DNA from: Cenococcum geophilum 1.58
Taxonomy: Eukaryota; Ascomycota; Dothideomycetes; Gloniales; Gloniaceae
Direction of reading: 5' to 3'
Length of the DNA stretch: 64,000 nucleotides
Assembly (NCBI GenBank): GCA_001692895.1
Contig: KV748178.1
Coordinates: 3,272,536-3,336,535, forward strand
Under the pieces are notes generated by a model that was not told where the DNA came from, did not search any database, and worked only from the letters and a program-made list of their open reading frames with translations. The stretch's first letter is position 1; the number at the start of each line of letters is the position of its first letter. Positions 57,973-64,000 of the stretch are shown here, in pieces. The translations under genes were made by a program, and so were the position numbers.

Positions 57973-59248
57973 CGAGAAGGAACACTAAAAGCGAGATCCG
58001 ACCCATACTGTCCTATGGGGGTTCCTTTCCGTCTTATCTTGTCCGCACGGTCAAGCTGAGAGTAAGGATCTCGTCTGTTACTGATGCAGCGGCGTTACGT
58101 CATAGCTAGAGGGCGCCTTTGAATACTCAACCCTTGACGCCGTCAGAATAGCAGAGTTTTCACAGGTCTTGGCGCTAAGACCCATCCAACAGTTAAGAAG
58201 ACGACTCCATAAAATCGGCCTCTATACCTCCACGCGGTGGAGCCCGGGAACCTAGTATACAGCTATTGGCGTTCTATCTGGATCGTACTAATAGACTACT
58301 AGAGCAAACGCAGAGACGTGCGTACGGCTGCGCAGCGCCGGCGCTGCGACGCGGTAGTACGAAGAAGCTTCTGCTAGGAGGGTGAGCCCCAGTAGAGGCC
58401 TATAAGTACTACTACGTCTTTATACACGTTCTGGTACACCTAAAGCACGGCTTCTAAAACGGCGTCCCCCCTTTACTCCCTTCTATACGGCATACAACTA
58501 TATATACGGCAACCTATATAGCACGGCGACTAAATACGTATGGCGCTATAGCTGAACGTATACGGCAACCGAACGTATACGGACTAAACGTATACGGCTA
58601 TAACCGAGCGTAATAGTGCATGACCGAATGTATACGGACCAAACGTATACGGTTACTGAATGTATACGGCACGGCGGCCGAACGTATATGCCTCGGGAAG
58701 TCTATAATAAGCCTCTTATTCCCCACCTTACCTAATAACCTAGACCTACCCACGCGGTATTTTATCTCCCTCTATATCTTAAAACCTAGCTAAGATATAG
58801 GAGAATAAGGATATAGGGGACCTAGGTTAGGGCCCTAGGATAAGATACCTAGTTATATTCGTCCCGCTAGCTCCTTTAGGGTGGAAATTATGCTGTAAGT
58901 AGAAGGACCTAGGTATATACATATACACATATATATAGGGCAATTAAGGGAGCAAGGGGCAGGCACATAAAATTAAATGGTAATTTAACTTAATACTAGG
59001 AAGTATAGTACGAGCGGTAGATAGGGCAAGATAGGCAATTAGGACACCCCTGTATGGGGGTTTTAGAGCAGTAACCTAAAAGGTATTTTTCCTCCCGTTA
59101 ATATAGTACGGGCGTGCTACCTAGAGGGGTATACTCTGTATTACTACTTACGTTCGCCTTAGAGGTTTTTGTATCTATATTACGGCAGTAGTCTATATAG
59201 ACCTTAACTGGGACCGCATCAGACGTTAAATAAGAATTAATAATAATA
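57973..59248 (+). mobile_element. 1,276-bp retroposon (LINE/SINE-like) in the gypsy D 3' LTR
   Basis: Flanked by the 15-bp duplication ATAGTATTCTATAAG (57958-57972; 59249-59263), too long for LTR or DNA elements and typical of target-primed retroposition. Its right end is a short (TAA)n-like tail (about 59238-59248). No reverse transcriptase frame was recognised, so it is a 5'-truncated LINE or a SINE-like element. It contains an 18-bp palindrome CGCAGCGCCGGCGCTGCG (58331-58348) and a CGTATACGG tandem array (about 58555-58690). Weakly RIP-mutated in its first 450 bp. Confidence 0.75.
58555..58690. repeat. Short tandem array of (A)ACGTATACGG units
   Basis: CGTATACGG recurs about eight times, separated by CAACCGAA, ACTAAA or ACCAAA spacers. 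Part of the retroposon. Confidence 0.75.
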
Positions 59249-59302
59249 ATAGTATTCTATAAGCTTCGGTTTAGAGGTATTTATATAAGCCGTAACAACT
59301 AT

Positions 59303-59599
59303 AGCTACTAAATTAACCCTATTATAGTTATTTAAAGTTAATACGCGTTAAGAATTAGGCCTAGTTTATAGTAAACGCGTGCTTATAATCTCTTAAACGC
59401 TTTATAGAGGAATTTAGGGGTTATAGGGGGGGTATGGGGTAGCGCGACGTTCTATTGGCTCAGGAGTTCGCAGGAGTTAGTGCGCGCCGCTGATTGGCTC
59501 AGGAGTTCTCACGAGTTGGCAGAGTGGGGCTGTGGCAAGAGAGTGGGGCCATGCAACGCCGCAAGTTTCTCGGAGAAGCGGCTGAGGCACCTGAGATAA
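59303..59599 (-). repeat. Dispersed repeat block, right part (split by gypsy D)
   Basis: The reverse complement matches 15316-15575. Positions 59303-59420 are RIP-mutated while about 59430-59599 are almost unmutated. It has two GGCTCAGGAGTTC units (about 59456 and 59495) where the copy at 15316 has one. It ends at 59599 (...CTGAGATAA) next to the PT gene's upstream region. Confidence 0.78.
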
Positions 59600-60139
59600 C
59601 CGTACACTTGGGATAAAGCGGCTGCTTGCCCTAAGAGCATAGCCACCTTTTCTAAAGTGAACATTGTCGTTCCGGCTTGTATCGCTCAGCCGGAGGATTG
59701 CCGGTCCCCCTCTCCCGAATACTGCAAATGTAAGCCGGCAGCTTACCCAACTGCGCCGGGGAAATTGCCAGCGCCTTTCAGCCCTATCAAATTGTGCAGC
59801 TCTTTTCATTTGCCATTCTCCAGCTGCTTGTTTCGGATAAATTTATCTTTAGATTCGACGGCTGTCTTTTGCTCCTTTTTTCGTATAAAATGCGAATTCT
59901 GCGGCCCCTAGCAATATGTAGATCACTGTAGACTAAGAGGGTCTCGGAATCTAGGGTGCCTATGAACTCCATCCATTTGTATATAACTTCTTGTGTCATC
60001 CGCTTGTTTCATCAAAGGCTATTTCATGTAATTGAATTTGCTCACGTCTTTAAATTTCTTTATTACCAACAGCTGCAGACTCATCGCCGTCTGAACTAAC
60101 AGCACTCTATCACCATTTATTTCCGTTGTAACATTCAAG
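59600..60139 (+). promoter_or_regulatory. Upstream region of the PT gene
   Basis: GC-balanced host DNA without a convincing gene; overlapping short frames on both strands look like chance. A TATA-like CGTATAAAATG lies at 59881-59891, and a CGG-N7-CCG inverted triplet of the kind bound by Zn2Cys6 regulators is at 59691-59703. The site is a weak match by pattern only. A 5' UTR intron follows (60140-60197). Confidence 0.35.
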
Positions 60140-60197
60140 GTAACTAACTACTCTCACCCATATCATCACTTCTACGTTACCATTTCCCATTTTTCAG
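60140..60197 (+). other. Probable 5' UTR intron of the PT gene
   Basis: 58 bp from GTAACT to TTTTTCAG with a pyrimidine-rich 3' part and a CTAAC-type branch site near the donor. Splicing leaves an in-frame TAA just upstream of ATG 60214, which supports that ATG as the real start rather than an internal codon of a longer synthase. Confidence 0.55.
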
Positions 60198-60213
60198 CTC
60201 CATCAGAACCACT

Positions 60214-61272
60214 ATGATGCCGGAAATTCGAGTACCGCGACAGCCTCATCTCTCTACCACATCCTGCCAACGCCTCATCTACGAAGACCTCGACCTAGAT
60301 TTGGGTACAGGCACCCTCATCATCCAATCTGACATCTCTCACCCCAAGTTTTTCCTTGCTGTCACCGGCCACGTCGTCAATAATGTGCCGCTCCTACCTT
60401 CTGCCCTTTATGCCGATATGGCCATGACTGCAGCCGACTACCTTTACAGGTCTCTTCGCCCTTCTGCACCAGATATCGGTCTCAATGTCTGCGCCATGGA
60501 AGTCCACAAGCCCTTGATCGCGCAGATCCCACCACCAGAGGATGGCCAGCACTTGCAAATGGAAGCTCACGCCAATATTGGAGAAGGGGAGGTCACCGTC
60601 AACTTTCGCAGCGTGGCTTGGGACGGCGAAATTATAAAGAACCACGGCCATGGAGTCGTCAAATACGAAGACACTGCCGAGTGGGTTTCAGAATGGCAGC
60701 GCACGCAATTCTTGGTCAAGACGCAAATCGACGTCCTAGAGCGCAAACTCTCCGTTGGCATTGCACACAAGTTTCTCACCGGGCTGGCGTACAAGTTATT
60801 CCAAGCCCTTGTGCACTACGCACCCAAATACCAAGGGATGCAAGAAGTCATTCTCGACAGCGAGGACACGGCCGCAGTCGCAAAAATCCGTTTCCAGACT
60901 ACGGATGCGGACGGAGACTTCTTCTGCTCGCCTTACTTTATCGATAATCTCTGCCACTTGTCTGGTTTCATCGCAAACGCGTCTGATACTTCCGACTCGG
61001 ATCTGACTTACATATCGCACGGATGGCAGTCGTTCAAAATTGCGGACCCCAAGGCTCTCTCGGCTGGTAAGGAGTATAGATGTTATGTCAAGATGATGGC
61101 GCGACCGGGCAACGTGACTGCAGGCGACGTGTATGTTTTTGAGGGAGAGGAAATTGTTGCTGTGTTCTATGGGTGTAAGTTTCAGGGGATTCCGAGGAGA
61201 GCGATGGATGTTTTGCTTCCTTCGGCAATGAAGAACAAAGGAACCGTGAAGAGGACGAAGAAGGGGGAGTGA
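60214..61272 (+). CDS. Stand-alone polyketide product-template (PT) domain protein
   Basis: Single exon, 352 residues, ATG to TGA. Almost the whole protein is the PT domain of fungal non-reducing polyketide synthases, which folds the poly-beta-keto chain and steers regioselective aldol cyclisation in a double-hotdog fold. Visible family blocks: T-T-S-C-Q-R-L-I-Y-E (15-24), V-T-G-H-V-V-N (50-56), P-S-A-L-Y-A-D-M-A (62-70), L-N-V-C-A-M-E-V-H-K-P-L-I (90-102), Y-K-L-F-Q-A-L-V-H-Y (193-202), Y-Q-G-M-Q-E-V-I-L-D-S-E (206-217), F-F-C-S-P-Y-F-I-D (236-244), Y-I-S-H-G-W-Q-S (266-273), G-D-V-Y-V-F-E-G (304-311), and the terminal I-P-R-R-A-M-D-V-L-L-P (326-336). The expected catalytic dyad, His53 and Asp244, is present. 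SAT, KS, AT, ACP and TE domains are absent from the window; transposons lie upstream. It could act in trans, or be a duplicated PKS fragment that kept an open frame. No RIP damage. Confidence 0.9.
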   Translation: MMPEIRVPRQPHLSTTSCQRLIYEDLDLDLGTGTLIIQSDISHPKFFLAVTGHVVNNVPLLPSALYADMAMTAADYLYRSLRPSAPDIGLNVCAMEVHKPLIAQIPPPEDGQHLQMEAHANIGEGEVTVNFRSVAWDGEIIKNHGHGVVKYEDTAEWVSEWQRTQFLVKTQIDVLERKLSVGIAHKFLTGLAYKLFQALVHYAPKYQGMQEVILDSEDTAAVAKIRFQTTDADGDFFCSPYFIDNLCHLSGFIANASDTSDSDLTYISHGWQSFKIADPKALSAGKEYRCYVKMMARPGNVTAGDVYVFEGEEIVAVFYGCKFQGIPRRAMDVLLPSAMKNKGTVKRTKKGE

Positions 61273-61479
61273 TAAAGATGAGAAGACGGTACAAAGGAGA
61301 ATGACGTCGATTTTGAAGGAGAAGCCATCGATAATTGTATTGAGAAAGGGATAACTTCTAATAATGCATGAGGATTAGAGATGCCGTTAAACCGTGGTAA
61401 ACTGTGCGCGTTTGAATTTTAATTTGGAGCTGTCCCCGGTAACCTTGTATAAATATATATTACCGTAATAAAGGTAAGA
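61273..61479. other. 3' flank of the PT gene
   Basis: No ACP-like or thioesterase-like reading follows the stop, so the PT gene is not simply a prematurely stopped synthase within this window. AT content rises towards 61440. Confidence 0.5.
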
Positions 61480-61977
61480 TGTACTAGTAGGATAAGAAGT
61501 TGCCTAACTTGCCCAATATCGTAATTAACTATTATCCTATTAGTATAGAAAATTACTCTAGTTCCTATAGCTACTTGGCTCTTAGTATACCGATCTTAGC
61601 CATAGCCTATTAGTAACCTTACGTACGGGTGCTCTATACCCTAGGCAATCCGGTATCCTAAACTCTAAATACTCCTTTTAGTCCTACCACGCCTTAATTC
61701 GTTCTTCTAGCTTGCGTCTAGCGAATAGATCCTTAAGATCCTTAAATTTCTTAATTATAGTGTTAACATTTCGACTTATTAAAGGTAACACCCATATCAC
61801 TCTCCTGCCGTGATATGCTACCAGCCTATTGTCACCAATATAGCGGTTTTCATTTTTCATTTTTTTAATACTATAATCTCTTAAAAATAATTGAAACGGT
61901 CGTGAAGAATTCACCTCATCGGCCAGGCCAGCAGCAGAGTAACGAAAAGTCACTCGCGCGCGGATGCCCAACGTCAC
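61480..61977 (-). pseudogene. Unrecognised RIP-degraded coding fragment
   Basis: A 97-codon minus-strand frame (61977-61684; includes FKDLKDLFARRKLEERIKAW) continues across stops as (K)EYLEFRIPDCLGYRAPVRKVTNRLWLRSVY to about 61560. This looks like one protein with RIP-type stops. No family recognised; possibly part of a transposon or a dead host gene. Confidence 0.35.
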
Positions 61978-62728
61978 TGTACCCTCTTGCCTAGCATCTT
62001 CGTTATAACTTCACCGAGGAGTCAGCTCAGCTCCTCATTTCTCACTAGCTGCAAGACCTGTAGCCGCTTCATATTTAGGCGCAACGGCCGGCCTAGCTAG
62101 AAGTCTCACTACCGCCCTCACATAATCAAGCAGAGTGCACCGTTTTGTAATATTGTGATCGCTTTTCTACCTGGATCCCGCCTGGGATCGGTTAACTCCT
62201 TGTCTATGCTAGTGACGCCAGTAACGCAGCCTATCCTAGATAGCCCATCCCACAACCTTTTGACAGGTTAGATACAGTCATCAATTCATTTCGTCATCAC
62301 TATTATTGCTATCGTAACCTGCCATTGAGATTTTTAAGAGATGGAAAAGATAGGGAAAAAGGAAAGGAAAGAGGGAAGTGGATTCGGTGTTTAATTCGCC
62401 ATTCGCTAGTGCCCGTCCCAGTGCCATGCCATACTAGATGCTGATTACCGGGGAGATAAAGGAGTAGAGTGTTCTATTAAGCGAAATGGAGTGCACGCCT
62501 AAAGGTGTAGTTATGTCGGTGAAAGAAAAGTGAGAAGTGGTATCGCCGCCGATTTCTGTCGCAGACAGGATTCGCATAGGGATAACTACCCTGATGGGTA
62601 GATGATACACCTTTTTGGCGAGCAAGGGGAATATATGTGCTCTTGAGTCCATGTGTAGCGGGATGGGGAAGTAAATGGATGAAGCAGAGTGTGTTGTGAA
62701 GCATAACCATGCTAATGTCCATGGCGGC
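61978..62728. other. Intergenic region without an identified gene
   Basis: Ordinary composition with only short overlapping frames on the minus strand (62434-62722) that show no conserved pattern. Small imperfect hairpins such as GGATCCCGCCTGGGATC at about 62174-62190. Confidence 0.4.
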
Positions 62729-63153
62729 CAGGGTTGTCGATGATATTTTTATTCATTGCTTTATAACGATATATTCATTCATAAGGAGTGATAATGGTTG
62801 AATATTTTGCCAGCCCTTATAAATGAATATTCATAAAATTATGAATATATATAGAGGCTTGGGCTAGTAAATATTAAGCCGTCGGAGTGCTTAAAGTCGT
62901 GGGTAAAAGGACGAGTTGTGTGAGGCTAGAGGGGAGAGCTACTGGTGAATGTTTAGGGGGTGGAAGGGGGTGGGAGGCCTCTAGGGAGACATCGGCCCTA
63001 TCGACTTAGTACCCCCCACTATTCCAAGACCAGTGATACCGCCTATATCTAAAATATCGCGATTACTCATCCATATCATGATATTTTGGCTGGCTTATGA
63101 ATTGAATTCGATATTGGGCCTATTTATTCATTCATTCATCATCGACAACCCTG
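62729..63153. mobile_element. hAT-type MITE, 425 bp
   Basis: Ends CAGGGTTGTCGATGAT (62729) and its reverse complement at 63153, with further inverted matches of ATTCATT-rich sequence inside. Flanked by 8-bp near-identical sequences ATGGCGGC (62721-62728) and ATGGCTGG (63154-63161), 6 of 8 identical, as expected for an aged hAT duplication. No coding capacity. Confidence 0.72.
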
Positions 63154-63161
63154 ATGGCTGG

Positions 63162-63405
63162 AGTGTGAATAATTCCATAGTATTCAAGATGAGAGGATGT
63201 CGCCACCATTTGTTGTAAGTATGCTGTTCTTCACGTATTCGAGTGTGATGATGGTGGCAATTAACCAAGGACTAGCCTATCTGAGAGTGAAGTACTTTCC
63301 ATCATCGGCACTGAAACCTGGGAATCTCATTGGTCTAACTCACTACCATTCCCCTCCATCTCAAAGCATGACTTAGAAAAAAAAGGAGAAAAACACATAC
63401 CAGCT
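63162..63405. other. Intergenic, 3' flank of the right-edge gene
   Basis: No gene or repeat recognised. Confidence 0.5.
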
Positions 63406-64000
63406 TCAAATCGTATTAAACCGCTTCTGCAACACCGCCTCAGAAAAGTATATCCCACCTGTAACCTGCAGTTCATCTGCCACATGCCTCCAAAACCTCT
63501 TCGTCGTCGTATCAACCGCACGCACCAGCAACTCATCCATCTCCTCCGAGAACTTCGGCGTCGCCTCCGCACTCCTCACATTCTTCGCCGCCGGCTTCGG
63601 ATGCTTCAAATGCATGTAGTCGCTCGGATTAAACGCTTCGCCCGTCGCCTCGGCGATGCGCTTCCCGTTCCGCACGAAGCGCCCGTAGACGGCGGCCTCG
63701 GTCAGCGTGGCGGGGCGCCCCGCGCGCGCGCGCTTCTCGTTCAACGCGCGGGCGATGTCGCTCCAGGCCATGTGCTGGACCTGTCGCATATGCTTGATGT
63801 CGTGGTTCTCGGGGTCGTGCTCAGGCAGCTTCTTGCGCGTCGATACGCCGGGTGTGCCGGGCGCAATGCTGAGTTTCTGCTTCAGCTTGTGGGCGCGCGA
63901 CGTGAGGAGTGCGGGCAGCGCGGGGGGTTCGTCGTCGGAGGTGTTGTCGGGACTGGAGCGTTGGGCGGGGTTGGGTAGGAGGTCGGCGCGGCGGCGTGGT
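63406..64000 (-). CDS. Unrecognised conserved-looking protein, 3' part; runs off the window
   Basis: The minus-strand frame is open from the window end to TGA at 63406, about 198 codons. The ATG at 63789 is internal because the frame continues upstream without a stop. The visible N-terminal part is low-complexity and basic (P-R-R-R-A-D-L-L-P). Then come two helical blocks: H-M-A-W-S-D-I-A-R-A-L-N-E-K-R with A-A-V-Y-G-R-F-V-R-N-G-K-R-I-A, and M-D-E-L-L-V-R-A-V with T-K-R-F-W-R-H-V-A-D-E-L. The W-S-D-I-A and F-W-R-H-V-A spacing resembles Myb/SANT-like helix-turn-helix segments, so DNA binding is a guess. GC-rich with clean codon use, no RIP. Start and any introns lie outside the window. Confidence 0.65.
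   Translation of the reverse strand, partial: PRRRADLLPNPAQRSSPDNTSDDEPPALPALLTSRAHKLKQKLSIAPGTPGVSTRKKLPEHDPENHDIKHMRQVQHMAWSDIARALNEKRARAGRPATLTEAAVYGRFVRNGKRIAEATGEAFNPSDYMHLKHPKPAAKNVRSAEATPKFSEEMDELLVRAVDTTTKRFWRHVADELQVTGGIYFSEAVLQKRFNTI

Larger units (their letters stand above)
45348..59297 (+). mobile_element. Ty3/gypsy LTR retrotransposon D with two nested insertions
   Basis: 5' LTR 45348-45557 (210 bp); 3' LTR 57797-57972 plus 59264-59297 (also 210 bp once its insertion is removed); target duplication ACTAT at 45343-45347 and 59298-59302. A polypurine tract (AAAGAGGGGGG) lies at about 57782-57793. A Copia element (47645-54151) splits the body between protease and reverse transcriptase, and a retroposon (57973-59248) splits the 3' LTR. 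Its own length without them is about 6.2 kb. It inserted into the dispersed repeat block 44945-45347/59303-59599. Confidence 0.93.
57797..59297 (+). repeat. 3' LTR of gypsy D, interrupted
   Basis: 57797-57972 and 59264-59297 together give 210 bp, the length of the 5' LTR; the interruption carries its own 15-bp target duplication. Confidence 0.9.

Noticed and set aside
59477..59999. Overlapping frames upstream of the PT gene as SAT or KS exons of a larger polyketide synthase
   Set aside because: None shows ketosynthase or acyltransferase motifs, and an in-frame stop precedes the PT ATG after splicing.
60394..61294. Antisense and alternative-frame ORFs over the PT gene
   Set aside because: Shadows of the clear PT reading frame on the plus strand.
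63484..63978. 164-codon plus-strand frame at the right edge
   Set aside because: Arginine-rich shadow opposite the better-supported minus-strand frame; no conserved pattern.
1..64000. tRNA genes, CRISPR arrays, bacterial-type promoters, Shine-Dalgarno sites or riboswitches
   Set aside because: No tRNA B-box context with a cloverleaf was found, and the others do not apply to a fungal chromosome.

Overview
The window looks like part of a filamentous ascomycete (Pezizomycotina) chromosome. Small genes carry short GT-AG introns, and two typical fungal secondary-metabolism families are present. About 55 kb of the 64 kb is transposon sequence bearing the mark of repeat-induced point mutation (RIP): C-to-T and G-to-A transitions, few CpA/TpG dinucleotides by eye, and TAG/TAA stops in place of Gln/Trp codons. 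No tRNA, rRNA or CRISPR array was seen. Scattered N runs lie inside the mutated elements.

Layout. 1-1877: 5' end of a Ty3/gypsy element (family A, minus). 1878-4667: degenerate DNA with a small inverted-repeat element, a 60-bp duplication, an unrecognised relic and a 41-bp minisatellite. 4668-12618: complete family-A gypsy (425-bp LTRs, TSD ACGGT). 13491-14534: intact four-exon UstYa-type (DUF3328) oxidase gene. 14960-15172 and 28207-28705: the two halves of one leucine-rich/F-box-like gene, split by a 13,034-bp insertion with hAT-like ends and the 8-bp target duplication GCCGATAT. That insertion holds a perfect 29-bp-arm palindrome, a 148-bp MITE, 12-bp minisatellites, a pogo/Fot1 element, a MITE nested in a MITE, and a 6.36-kb gypsy. 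28869-29884: two abutting MITEs. 29900-35560: a repeat block, an unrecognised RIP-damaged coding region and tandem repeats. 36500-39560: a RecQ/DEAD-type helicase pseudogene interrupted by a 1,378-bp TRIM. 39567-43330: Helitron relic. 43719-44600: gag-like relic. 45348-59297: gypsy D (210-bp LTRs, TSD ACTAT) carrying a 6.5-kb Copia (TSD ATAGG) and a 1.28-kb retroposon with a 15-bp TSD in its 3' LTR. 60214-61272: intact stand-alone polyketide product-template (PT) domain gene. 62729-63153: hAT-type MITE. 63406-64000: 3' part of a conserved-looking unrecognised gene running off the end.

The host genes that look functional (UstYa-type oxidase, free-standing PT protein, right-edge gene) are islands in a RIP-silenced, transposon-built region. 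The oxidase and the PT protein both belong to families that modify secondary metabolites, but no core synthase or RiPP precursor is visible, so a shared pathway is not shown. The clearest history is transposon stratigraphy: target duplications, matching LTR lengths and one empty-site comparison give a relative order of insertions.
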